Source: Ruminococcaceae bacterium UBA7067 (GTDB taxonomy: Bacteria > Bacillota > Clostridia > Oscillospirales > Acutalibacteraceae). Taken from it: 12,079 bases of DNA. This document shows positions 1 to 6,017 of this stretch, in pieces. The stretch lies in assembly GCA_002493755.1 (NCBI GenBank), contig DKZT01000020.1, forward strand, positions 25,371 to 37,449. The letters are read 5' to 3'. The translations under genes and the position numbers were made by a program. Every line of letters starts with the position of its first letter. The first letter of the stretch is position 1. The notes under the pieces are model-generated. The model searched no databases and was not told where the DNA came from. It was given only the letters and a program-made list of their open reading frames with translations.

Positions 1-913
1 CGGCGAGCCGCTGATGAATTTTGAGGTTGTAAAGCAGCTTGTTGAGTATGCAAGAGCAAGAGAAAAGGAGTGCGGCAAGAACTTCCGCTTTACTCTTACA
101 ACAAACGGCGTTCTTCTTGACGAGGAGGTAATGGACTTTGCCAACCGTGAGATGCACAATGTTGTACTGAGCATTGACGGCAGAAAAGAAACGAACGACA
201 GAATGAGAGTGAGCCGCAACGGTAAGGGCAGCTATGACCTTATTCTGCCGAAGTTCCTTGAAATGGCTGAAAAGAGAAATCAGAAGGATTACTACATAAG
301 AGGAACATACACGCACTACAACACCGACTTTTCAAACGATATTCTCCACCTCGCCGACTTAGGCTTCAAGCAGCTTGCAATGGAGCCTGTTGTCGCTTCT
401 CCCGACGCTGACTATGCGCTCAAAGAGGAGGACTTGCCCGTTTTGTGCGAGCAGTATGAAAAGCTTGCGGTTGAAATGCTTAAGCGCCACAGAAACGGAA
501 ACGGTTTTAACTTCTTCCACTATATGATAGATCTGACAGGCGGCCCGTGTATTTATAAAAGAGTAGCAGGCTGCGGAGTCGGTACGGAATATATGGCGGT
601 AACACCTTGGGGCGATTTTTACCCCTGCCACCAGTTTGTCGGCGACCCGAAGTATCTTATGGGCAATGTCTATGACGGTGTGACTAATCTTGATGTGTGC
701 AACGAGTTTAAAAAGTGCAATGTCTATGCGAGAAAAGAGTGCAACGACTGCTTTGCAAGACTGTTTTGCAGCGGCGGCTGTGCGGCTAACGCTTACCATT
801 CAACGGGAAGTGTAACAGGCATTTATGAGCTTGGCTGTGAGCTGCACCGCAAGAGGATTGAGTGTGCAATAATGCTCAACGCCGCAATCAGTATGGAGAA
901 TGCAGAGTGTTGA
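1..913 (+). CDS. scfB: SCIFF peptide maturase ScfB, radical SAM/SPASM, 5'-truncated by window edge
   Basis: This is the C-terminal part (about 303 residues) of the radical SAM enzyme that installs thioether cross-links in the cysteine-rich SCIFF peptide (family knowledge). The frame is open from base 2 and begins with GEPLMNFE, the glycine-rich radical SAM motif that follows the CxxxCxxC cluster, so the ATG at 14 is internal and the true start lies upstream. The second half is a cysteine-rich SPASM region: CGVGTEYMAVTPWG, then YPCHQFVGD, then ECNDCFARLFCSGGCAANA and a final YELGCELHRKRIEC, which would bind auxiliary iron-sulfur clusters. This CxxCxxxxxCSGGCAANA pattern is characteristic of the SCIFF maturase group. 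The small precursor gene scfA is expected just upstream, outside the window. The stop TGA (911-913) is the first three bases of a 7-bp repeat array, and an intrinsic terminator follows at 978-1007. The cytosolic location is inferred. Confidence 0.93.
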   Translation, partial: GEPLMNFEVVKQLVEYARAREKECGKNFRFTLTTNGVLLDEEVMDFANREMHNVVLSIDGRKETNDRMRVSRNGKGSYDLILPKFLEMAEKRNQKDYYIRGTYTHYNTDFSNDILHLADLGFKQLAMEPVVASPDADYALKEEDLPVLCEQYEKLAVEMLKRHRNGNGFNFFHYMIDLTGGPCIYKRVAGCGVGTEYMAVTPWGDFYPCHQFVGDPKYLMGNVYDGVTNLDVCNEFKKCNVYARKECNDCFARLFCSGGCAANAYHSTGSVTGIYELGCELHRKRIECAIMLNAAISMENAEC

Positions 914-943
914 GTTTTGAGTTTTGAGTTTTGAGTTTTGAGT
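911..943 (+). repeat. TGAGTTT heptad tandem repeat, 4.7 copies, containing the scfB stop
   Basis: There are four exact TGAGTTT units (911-917, 918-924, 925-931, 932-938) plus TGAGT. The first TGA is the stop codon of scfB. Because the unit is 7 bases long, TGA recurs in all three frames. The same unit appears after dacF and mscL. Confidence 0.9.
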
Positions 944-977
944 AAGGAGATAAGCGTAAACTAAATAAGGATAGATT

Positions 978-1007
978 AAAACCGACTGTTAATTGGCAGT
1001 CGGTTTT
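978..1007 (+). terminator. Intrinsic terminator after scfB
   Basis: A perfect 11-bp stem, AAAACCGACTG (978-988) with CAGTCGGTTTT (997-1007), surrounds an 8-base loop. The stem ends in a T run on the + strand and an A run at its 5' foot, so it could act in both directions. It lies 65 bases after the scfB stop and between the forward and reverse heptad arrays of this gap. Confidence 0.85.
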
Positions 1008-1011
1008 GTGC

Positions 1012-1085
1012 TCCCTACGAACTCACAAACTCGTTGCGAAATTCATCTTCACTCTCCACTCTCCACTCTTAAAACTCCACTCTGT
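1012..1085 (-). repeat. Reverse copy of the intergenic repeat element (partial core plus heptads)
   Basis: Read on the minus strand this runs from heptads of the GAGTGGA type (1051-1085: ACTCTCC twice, ACTCTTA, AAACTCC, ACTCTGT on the + strand) into GCAACGAG and then TTCGTAGGGAG (about 1012-1040). It matches the order heptads, AACGAG, TCGTAGGGAAC seen after DUF2953 and mscL. The hairpin that follows CGTAGGGAAC in the other copies is missing, so this copy is truncated. Together with the forward array at 911-943 it makes a facing pair around the terminator. Confidence 0.7.
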
Positions 1086-1091
1086 TCTATC

Positions 1092-1126
1092 TTGTTCTTG
1101 TATTTTTGCAGGCTATAATGTATAAT
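1092..1126 (+). promoter_or_regulatory. Tandem overlapping sigma-A-type promoters for the M50-scpAB-DUF2953 run
   Basis: Two candidate promoters overlap: TTGTTC (1092-1097) with a 16-base spacer to TATAAT (1114-1119), and TTGTAT (1098-1103) with a 17-base spacer to TATAAT (1121-1126). Both -10 boxes are perfect consensus, while the -35 boxes are partial. They lie just after the reverse repeat copy and 52 or more bases upstream of the first ATG at 1178. Confidence 0.6.
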
Positions 1127-1177
1127 GCTAATATGAATTTATAAATTAGGGTAATATACCCTCACGGAGGTAATAAT

Positions 1178-1879
1178 ATGCTGCTTGACGCAATACGGGG
1201 CAATCTTACGCTTGAAAGCGCAGTTGCCGGAATACTGGCTTGCCTTGTTATAATTTTTTTAGTTCTGCCTTTTCACGAATGGGCGCACGGTTTTACGGCA
1301 AACCTATTGGGTGACAGAACCGCAAAATACAGCGGCAGATTGTCATTTAACCCTATGTCGCACATTGACCCTCTGGGCGCGGCGTGTATTTTACTTATCG
1401 GCTTCGGCTGGGCAAAGCCTGTGCCTGTAAACCCCAACAACTTCAAGCACCCGAAAATCGGTATGGCTATAACAGCGGCGGCAGGCCCTTTTTCAAACCT
1501 TGTGGCGGCTTTCGTGGGTGCGCTTATTTATAACCTTATCCTGTTCCTCAATCCTCAGGGGTATATGATGGCGGCTTATTCAGGCTCGGGAATAATGTAT
1601 TACCTGATTTTGTTTTTAGGCTACTACATTTCAATAAATATTGCGCTTGCGGCTTTCAACCTTATCCCGATTCCGCCGCTTGACGGCTCAAAGGTGCTTT
1701 TTGTGTGCCTGCCGTCCAGAATAACAAATGTTATTTACCGCTATGAGCAGTTCTTTATTCTCGGAATTTATGTCCTTGTGTTCGCAGGCTTTTTAACAGG
1801 GCCGCTCGCATTTATTCAGGGCGCGCTGTCAAAGGGCGTTATGTGGCTTGCGAGCCTGCCGTTTTTGCCATTTGCTTAA
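1178..1879 (+). CDS. Site-2 protease family (peptidase M50) intramembrane metalloprotease
   Basis: This is a 233-residue polytopic membrane protein. A first hydrophobic segment (about 15-32) runs into the zinc-binding HEWAH (HExxH, residues 33-37). A second conserved motif, NLIPIPPLDG (161-170), carries the NPxxxLDG-type aspartate (D169) that supplies the third zinc ligand in S2P proteases. Further hydrophobic segments lie at about 62-70, 90-120, 136-160 and 185-215. Length and motifs fit the compact bacterial S2P group of the YwhC type, which lacks a PDZ domain. The start at 1178 is preceded by CGGAGG (1165-1170). It is the first gene of a run that continues 8 bases later with scpA, an arrangement common in Clostridia (from memory). 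The substrate is unknown, so a role in regulated intramembrane proteolysis is only the family expectation. Confidence 0.9.
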   Translation: MLLDAIRGNLTLESAVAGILACLVIIFLVLPFHEWAHGFTANLLGDRTAKYSGRLSFNPMSHIDPLGAACILLIGFGWAKPVPVNPNNFKHPKIGMAITAAAGPFSNLVAAFVGALIYNLILFLNPQGYMMAAYSGSGIMYYLILFLGYYISINIALAAFNLIPIPPLDGSKVLFVCLPSRITNVIYRYEQFFILGIYVLVFAGFLTGPLAFIQGALSKGVMWLASLPFLPFA

Positions 1880-1887
1880 GGTGGATT

Positions 1888-2625
1888 ATGCAGCAGAGTA
1901 CGAAGCTTCAATACAAGCTTGAAGCCTTTGAAGGGCCGCTAGACTTAATGCTCAGCCTTATTGCAAAGCACAAGCTTGATATATATGATATACAGATTTC
2001 CGAGCTTTTAGAGCAGTATATGATACAGATAAACGCTATGCAGGAAAATCAGATGGATATAGCCAGCGAGTTTCTTGAAATGGCGTCAAGGCTTGTTTAT
2101 ATCAAGTCGGTTATGCTTCTGCCAAAGCACGAGGAAGCCGAGGAGCTGAAAAAAGAGCTTGAGGGACAGCTTCTTGATTATCAGGAGTGCCGCAAAACGG
2201 CAAGGCTGCTGGGCGCAATGTCCTGCTTTGATATTTATGTAAGACAGCCGACAAAGATAGAGTACGATATGACCTACACAAGACTGCACAAAACGCAGGA
2301 TATAGCCGACGCGTTTGTGTCGGCGGCAGGCAGAGGAAAGCGCAGACTGCCGCCGCCTGTTGATGCATTTTCGGGCATCGTGCAGAGAAAGGTAGTGTCT
2401 GTAAATTCAAGAATAGTTTATGTTCTGCGCAGGCTGAGAGGCGGCGAAGAGGTAAGGTATTACAGCCTGTTCCCGAACGGCAGTGAGAAGTCGGAGCTTG
2501 TCGCAACCTTTCTTGCGCTTTTGGAGCTTATCAAGGGCAAGAGGGTAAGAATAAACGGCGATGATGAAAATGCAACGGTTGTAATGATAAAGGAGGATAA
2601 CGCTCTTGACGGACAAGGAGATTAA
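1888..2625 (+). CDS. scpA: Segregation and condensation protein A (SMC kleisin)
   Basis: ScpA is the kleisin subunit that bridges the two heads of SMC and, with ScpB, forms the bacterial condensin needed for chromosome compaction and segregation. The 245-residue product begins with the family signature YKLEAFEGPLDLMLSLI and KLDIYDIQISELLEQY (N-terminal SMC neck-binding region). A variable middle is rich in charged helices (KHEEAEELKKELEGQLLDYQECRK). A C-terminal winged helix around SVNSRIVYVLRRLR and FLALLELIKGKRVRI binds the SMC cap. I chose ATG 1888 because AAGGTGG (1878-1884) precedes it at a workable distance; a longer in-frame reading from 1843 would run back into the M50 gene and lacks a site. 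The 3' end overlaps scpB by 20 bases, implying translational coupling. Confidence 0.93.
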   Translation: MQQSTKLQYKLEAFEGPLDLMLSLIAKHKLDIYDIQISELLEQYMIQINAMQENQMDIASEFLEMASRLVYIKSVMLLPKHEEAEELKKELEGQLLDYQECRKTARLLGAMSCFDIYVRQPTKIEYDMTYTRLHKTQDIADAFVSAAGRGKRRLPPPVDAFSGIVQRKVVSVNSRIVYVLRRLRGGEEVRYYSLFPNGSEKSELVATFLALLELIKGKRVRINGDDENATVVMIKEDNALDGQGD

Positions 2626-3187
2626 GGCGGCGTGCGAGGCGGTGCTGTTTGCCTGCGGCGAAAGCGTAAGCGCAAAAAGAATCGCTCAGGCGCTGGAGCT
2701 TGACGAAAAAAAGGTAGCGCCTCAGCTTGAGGAGCTTGTGAAGGATTACGAAAACGACAAACACGGCATAGCCGTTATAAAGCTCAACGACAGCTATCTT
2801 ATGTGCAACAAAAAGCAGTACGGCGAAGCGATAAGAAAGGTTATGGACATCAAAAAGAATGCTCCTCTTTCTCAGGCGGCGCTTGAGGTGCTTGCGGTAG
2901 TTGCGTATAACCAGCCTGTTACAAAGGCTTTTGTCGAGCAGGTAAGAGGAGTTGACTGCTCGGGCGTTATCGGCAGTCTGACAACAAAGAACCTTATTGA
3001 GGAAAAGGGCAGGCTTGAGCTTCCTGGCAGACCGCTGTTATACGGTACTACGGAAAATTTCCTTAAGTGCTTTCAGATTTCAAGCTTAGATGAGCTGCCC
3101 GAGCTGCCGAAGCAGGAAAGCAAGGAAGAAAACGCCGAGGGTGAGAGCGAGGAAAAAGCAGACGGCAAAGACGGCGGAAACGAATAA
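2606..3187 (+). CDS. scpB: Segregation and condensation protein B (TTG start)
   Basis: ScpB is the winged-helix partner that dimerises and binds the ScpA kleisin in the SMC-ScpAB complex. The 193-residue product shows the expected two winged-helix domains: IKAACEAVLFACGESVSAKRIAQAL near the start, and LSQAALEVLAVVAYNQPVTKAFVEQVRGVD (about 88-117), which is the most conserved ScpB region, followed by LIEEKGRLELPGRPLLYGTT. The tail (about 165-193) is strongly acidic and low complexity (EEKADGKDGGNE). The start is TTG at 2606, nine bases after a strong AGGAGG (2591-2596); no ATG fits. The gene overlaps the end of scpA by 20 bases and is 21 bases from the DUF2953 gene. Confidence 0.93.
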   Translation: MTDKEIKAACEAVLFACGESVSAKRIAQALELDEKKVAPQLEELVKDYENDKHGIAVIKLNDSYLMCNKKQYGEAIRKVMDIKKNAPLSQAALEVLAVVAYNQPVTKAFVEQVRGVDCSGVIGSLTTKNLIEEKGRLELPGRPLLYGTTENFLKCFQISSLDELPELPKQESKEENAEGESEEKADGKDGGNE

Positions 3188-3208
3188 AATTTGTTGGGAG
3201 GATGTAAA

Positions 3209-3853
3209 ATGACGGCTCTTATTGTGATTGCTTCAATAATCCTGTTTTTTGCATTTCTCCTGTTTATGCCTGTTGTGTTTTATGCCAATTTTGTAAACGA
3301 GCTGCACTTAAGCGTTCGTTACCTCTTTGTCAAAATCCGTCTTCTGCCCGAAAAGCCGAAAAAGCCTAAAAAGCAAAAGAAGAAAGAAGCGGCGAAAAGG
3401 GCGGAGAAAAAGCAGGAACAGAAAAAGGAAAACGAAACCGCAGACAAGCTCAAAGAGGTTGTGAAAAAAACAGGCGTCGGCGGCTTGCTTGAAATAATCG
3501 GCGAAATTGCAAAAATAGTCGGCAGAGGTACAATGAGTATCGTTCATCGCATTGTAATATCGAAGCTTGATATCGAGATAAGAAACGGCGGCGAGGATGC
3601 GGCGCAGACAGCGATAAATTACGGCTATATTTCGGCGGCGCTATATCCTGCCGTGTCAATTATATTGAATAATGTGAAAAAATACAAAAGCGCCTGTGTG
3701 CAGATTTTTCCCGACTATGACAGCCGTGAAACAACGGTAAAATGCAGCGTCAGGGCTAAAATAAAGCTGTGGTGGATAGTAAGCTCGGCGGTAAAAATGC
3801 TTATCGGTCTTTTAAAAGAGCTTATGAAGCTGAAAAAAATGGAAATACTATGA
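3209..3853 (+). CDS. DUF2953 membrane protein (YtfI-like)
   Basis: This 214-residue protein of unknown molecular function has one N-terminal membrane segment (about 3-27). A very basic lysine-rich stretch (about 48-75, KKPKKQKKKEAAKRAEKK) suggests a cytoplasmic or lipid-facing linker. The C-terminal part (about 115-200) contains SKLDIEIRNGGEDAAQTAINYGYISAALYP, the typical DUF2953 signature of a beta-rich domain with a conserved GxxDAAxTAxxYG element. In Bacillus the homologue ytfI sits directly upstream of gerW (ytfJ), and here gerW is the next gene, so a sporulation-linked role is inferred. ATG 3209 follows GGGAGG (3196-3201) by 7 bases and is preferred over the upstream TTG at 3191. The stop TGA (3851-3853) is fused to a heptad repeat array. 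Confidence 0.82.
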   Translation: MTALIVIASIILFFAFLLFMPVVFYANFVNELHLSVRYLFVKIRLLPEKPKKPKKQKKKEAAKRAEKKQEQKKENETADKLKEVVKKTGVGGLLEIIGEIAKIVGRGTMSIVHRIVISKLDIEIRNGGEDAAQTAINYGYISAALYPAVSIILNNVKKYKSACVQIFPDYDSRETTVKCSVRAKIKLWWIVSSAVKMLIGLLKELMKLKKMEIL

Positions 3854-3910
3854 GAGAGTGAAGAGTGGAGAGTGGAGAGTGGAGATAGTGCGGTTGCAAC
3901 GAAGTCGTAG

Positions 3911-3930
3911 GGAACTGGCTTGCCTGTTCC
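3911..3930 (+). repeat. Core hairpin of the repeat element, forward copy with T-T mismatch
   Basis: GGAAC-T-GG-CTTG-CC-T-GTTCC folds as a stem with one internal T-T mismatch and a 4-base loop. It is preceded by CGTAG and followed by GGTTCG. It aligns position by position with the copies at 5934-5953 and 12010-12029. Confidence 0.7.
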
Positions 3931-3998
3931 GGTTCGAATAACTGAATGTTTTTCTCTATTCTGATTTTGTTTAAAGCCGTAGTAACTGCGACTGTCCC

Positions 3999-4018
3999 GG
4001 AACGGTCAAGACCGTTCC
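3999..4018 (-). repeat. Core hairpin of the repeat element, reverse copy, perfect stem
   Basis: On the minus strand this is identical to the 5934-5953 copy: 8-bp stem GGAACGGT/ACCGTTCC with loop CTTG. It faces the forward copy at 3911-3930, so the two could also pair with each other over the outer CGTAGGGAAC and GTTCCGG parts. Confidence 0.7.
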
Positions 4019-4206
4019 CTACAAACTCTCTGCCTTGTAACGAGTATTTTTTAATTCAAAGAGCCGCTTGCGGCGACAACCTTTCTCTTCACTCTCCACT
4101 CTTAACTCTTCACTCTGAGCAAACAATAATACAACTTAATAAAGCTTAAGCATAAAAGCATACAATAATCAAACAAAAAATTAATCTCAAAAAGGCGGTG
4201 CTTTAA

Positions 4207-4629
4207 ATGAGCGAACAGCAAAATCATCCTATTCAGGGTCTTATGGACACCACGATGGAAAAAATCAGACAGCTTATTGATGTGAATACGATTATCGGCA
4301 ACCCGATAACCACACCTGACGGCACTACGATAGTTCCCGTTTCAAAGGTCAGCTACGGCTTTGCCTCGGGCGGCAGTGACATTCCGTCTAAAAACGCTAT
4401 AAACAAGCAGGTTTTCGGCGGCGGCAGCGGCGCAGGTGTGTCGATAACGCCTATTGCCTTTATAGTGGTAAATCAGGGTGACGCCAAGATTCTGAGAGTT
4501 GATAACGATAACACCACAGCCGACAAGATAGCAGACGCTGTGCCGCAGGTTATTGACACGATATCGGGACTTTTCAAGAAAGACAAGAAGAAAACAGACG
4601 GCAAAGCTGCGGCTGAAATTAAAGAATAA
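4207..4629 (+). CDS. gerW: GerW family spore protein (YtfJ)
   Basis: This 140-residue protein of the GerW/YtfJ family is a spore protein needed in Bacillus for normal germination responses; its biochemical activity is not known. Family hallmarks are visible in order: PIQGLMDTTMEKIRQLIDVNTIIGNPI, then TTPDGTTIVPVSKVSYGFASGGSD, a glycine-rich FGGGSGAG, and ISITPIAFIVV-like GVSITPIAFIVVNQGDAKIL, ending in a lysine-rich tail. There is no signal peptide. The ATG at 4207 follows AAGGCGG (4192-4198) by 8 bases. It lies between the DUF2953 gene, which accompanies it in Bacillus, and a dacF-type gene 54 bases downstream, so this is a sporulation cluster. No sporulation-sigma promoter could be called with confidence in the gap upstream. 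Confidence 0.92.
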   Translation: MSEQQNHPIQGLMDTTMEKIRQLIDVNTIIGNPITTPDGTTIVPVSKVSYGFASGGSDIPSKNAINKQVFGGGSGAGVSITPIAFIVVNQGDAKILRVDNDNTTADKIADAVPQVIDTISGLFKKDKKKTDGKAAAEIKE

Positions 4630-4668
4630 ATAAAGAAAAAGGAGCATAATTATTGCTGTATTCAGATT

Positions 4669-4686
4669 AAAGGAGCTACTGCCTTG
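4669..4686 (+). promoter_or_regulatory. Ribosome binding site deciding a TTG start for dacF
   Basis: AAAGGAG (4669-4675) lies 8 bases before TTG (4684-4686), which is followed directly by a signal peptide sequence (KKRITALIIS). No ATG is available in frame near the signal peptide, so TTG is the start. Confidence 0.75.
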
Positions 4687-5826
4687 AAAAAAAGGATAAC
4701 AGCATTAATCATCTCTTTTTCTATGATTTTTGCCCTTGCTGCAAACGTTGCCGCCGAGGATGAAATTCAGGTTTCTGCAAGGGCGGCGGCGTTGCTATGC
4801 GTTGATACGGGTGAATTTCTGTATGTGAAAAACGGCGATGAACGACTGCCTATGGCGAGCACTACAAAGATTATGACCTCTCTGCTTGCTCTCGAAGCGG
4901 CGCAGAGGGACGACAAAACGGTAACATTCACAAAGGAAATGATTGCCGAGGGCTCGTCAATGGGCTTGAAGCTCGGCTATAAGCTGAAGCTTTCCGACCT
5001 TGCCGCAGGTATGATGACTGTGTCGGGCAACGATGCGGCAAATGCCGCCGCAATAGCGGTAAGCGGTAGCCTTGACGAATTTGCAGGGCTTATGAACAGT
5101 CGTGCAAAGGCTTTGGGACTTGATAACACAAGCTTTGAAACGCCCTCGGGTCTTGACGGCGAAAACCATTACTCCACTGCCTGCGATATGGCTCGGTTGA
5201 TGGAATGTGCAATGCAGAATAAGGACTTTTCCTCGCTTGTCGGGCAGAAAAGCGTAAAGGTGGATTTTGTTTCACCCGAAAATCTCAGCGTTACATACAG
5301 CACGCACAACAGGCTGTTGTCGCTGTATCAATACTGCACGGGCGGAAAAACAGGGTTTACTAAAAAAGCAGGGCGGTGTCTTGTTACGTGTGCCGAGCGT
5401 GACGGCAAGCACCTAATCGCCGTTACACTCAATGACGGCGATGATTGGAACGACCATATAAGGCTTTATGACTATGGCTTTTCTCTGCTTGAAGCGGTGC
5501 ACTGTGACGATACGGGCTTTCGTGAGAATGTGTCGGTTGTCGGCGGTGTTTGTGATGAAATAGACGTAGGCGCGTATTCCTCGTTCGACTGCGTTGTAAA
5601 CCGTGAGGACAAGGACAAAATAAAGCGAGAGGTGTATCTGCCCCGTTTTTTGTATGCACCGATAAACAGCGGCGACTGTGTAGGCAGGGTAGTGTATAAA
5701 TTAAACGGCGAGATTATCGCCGCGAACGATTTGGTTGCAGAGGATAGCTGCGCCGCCTATGAGGAGAAAAAGAGCTTTTTTGACTTTATAGGCGATACGA
5801 TAAAATATATATTCGGATTTTATTAG
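4684..5826 (+). CDS. dacF: D-alanyl-D-alanine carboxypeptidase, DacF type (serine S11)
   Basis: This is a secreted or membrane-attached penicillin-binding protein that removes the terminal D-Ala from peptidoglycan stem peptides. The 380-residue product starts with a signal peptide (KKRITALIISFSMIFALAA, probable cleavage after about residue 24). It has all three active-site motifs of family S11: STTK (nucleophile S59, K62), SGN (114-116) and KTG (222-224). After the catalytic domain come a small beta-rich C-terminal region and a hydrophobic, amphipathic end (FFDFIGDTIKYIFGFY) typical of membrane anchoring in this family. Its position directly after gerW points to the sporulation-linked DacF paralogue, which modifies cross-linking of spore peptidoglycan, rather than the vegetative DacA; this is inferred from context. 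The TTG start has a good AAAGGAG. The stop TAG (5824-5826) opens a long heptad repeat. Confidence 0.92.
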   Translation: MKKRITALIISFSMIFALAANVAAEDEIQVSARAAALLCVDTGEFLYVKNGDERLPMASTTKIMTSLLALEAAQRDDKTVTFTKEMIAEGSSMGLKLGYKLKLSDLAAGMMTVSGNDAANAAAIAVSGSLDEFAGLMNSRAKALGLDNTSFETPSGLDGENHYSTACDMARLMECAMQNKDFSSLVGQKSVKVDFVSPENLSVTYSTHNRLLSLYQYCTGGKTGFTKKAGRCLVTCAERDGKHLIAVTLNDGDDWNDHIRLYDYGFSLLEAVHCDDTGFRENVSVVGGVCDEIDVGAYSSFDCVVNREDKDKIKREVYLPRFLYAPINSGDCVGRVVYKLNGEIIAANDLVAEDSCAAYEEKKSFFDFIGDTIKYIFGFY

Positions 5827-5912
5827 AGTTCAGAGTTTAGAGTTTTGAGTTTTGAGTTTAGAGTTTTGAGTTTAGAGTTTAGAGTTTTGAGTTTAGAGTT
5901 TAGAGTTTTGAG
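5824..5912 (+). repeat. Heptad tandem repeat T(A/T/C)GAGTT-type, 12.7 copies, starting at the dacF stop
   Basis: Twelve consecutive 7-base units and a partial thirteenth start exactly at the stop TAG. They are TAGAGTT, CAGAGTT, then a mixture of TAGAGTT and TTGAGTT, ending TTGAG. Variation is confined almost entirely to the first two bases, and GAGTT is invariant. This is the longest array in the window. No matching reverse array is present before rluB. Confidence 0.9.
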
Positions 5913-5924
5913 AAACCTGAACCG

Positions 5925-5985
5925 AGATCGTAGGGAACGGTCTTGACCGTTCCGGCTCGTTTTACTGAATGTTGTATACTATTTT
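5925..5985 (+). repeat. Repeat element core downstream of dacF (hairpin and tail)
   Basis: GATCGTAG leads into GGAACGGTCTTGACCGTTCC (5934-5953), an 8-bp perfect stem with loop CTTG, then GGCTCG, ACTGAATGTT and TATACTATTTT. Order and spacing match the copies after DUF2953 and mscL. The TATACT (5975-5980) could be a -10 box for rluB, but I find no acceptable -35 at 16-18 bases, so no promoter is called. Confidence 0.7.
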
Positions 5986-6017
5986 AAATTTAATAACTAT
6001 AAGGAATTGGAATTGCT

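Larger units (their letters stand above)
3851..4118. repeat. Composite inverted repeat element, MITE-like, filling the DUF2953-gerW gap
   Basis: The left end (3851-3885) is TGAGAGA, GTGAAGA, then GTGGAGA three times. Next come GCAACGAAGTCGTAGG and a hairpin (3911-3930), then ACTGAATGTT and TATTCTGATTTTGT (3957-3970). The right half is inverted: hairpin 3999-4018 followed by CTAC is the reverse complement of GTAGGGAACGG, and 4084-4118 is TCTCTTC, ACTCTCC, ACTCTTA, ACTCTTC, ACTCTGA, the reverse complement of the left-end heptads. The whole is about 268 bases with facing heptad arrays and no coding capacity. A short GCCGC/GCGGC hairpin lies at 4063-4074. The rest of the gap (4119-4206) is AT-rich, with no promoter I trust and the gerW ribosome binding site AAGGCGG at 4192-4198. 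Confidence 0.75.

Noticed and set aside
359..799. Minus-strand ORF opposite scfB
   Set aside because: It is antisense to conserved SPASM coding sequence, shows no family motif and has no ribosome binding site.
1843..1887. Extended N-terminus of scpA overlapping the M50 gene
   Set aside because: There is no ribosome binding site for it, and the conserved ScpA start follows the ATG at 1888, which has AAGGTGG.
3926..3945. GGTTCGAAT resembling a tRNA T-loop
   Set aside because: The flanking bases do not form a T-arm stem, and there is no acceptor, D or anticodon arm around it. It is part of the repeat element, and the other copies read GGCTCG or GGCTCA.
3946..4149. 67-codon ORF on the + strand in the DUF2953-gerW gap
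   Set aside because: It lies across the inverted repeat element, has no ribosome binding site, and its translation is low-complexity repeat sequence.
4119..4206. Sporulation sigma-F or sigma-G promoter ahead of gerW
   Set aside because: GCATAA and CATACAATA are present but are not spaced or matched well enough to the known consensus to be called.
5824..5912. Regular repeats considered as a CRISPR array
   Set aside because: The units are 7 bases and directly adjacent, with no unique spacers, no 25-40 base repeats and no cas genes.
5943..5980. TTGACC and TATACT as a promoter for rluB
   Set aside because: The spacer would be 26 bases, too long for a sigma-A promoter, and the TTGACC is part of the hairpin.
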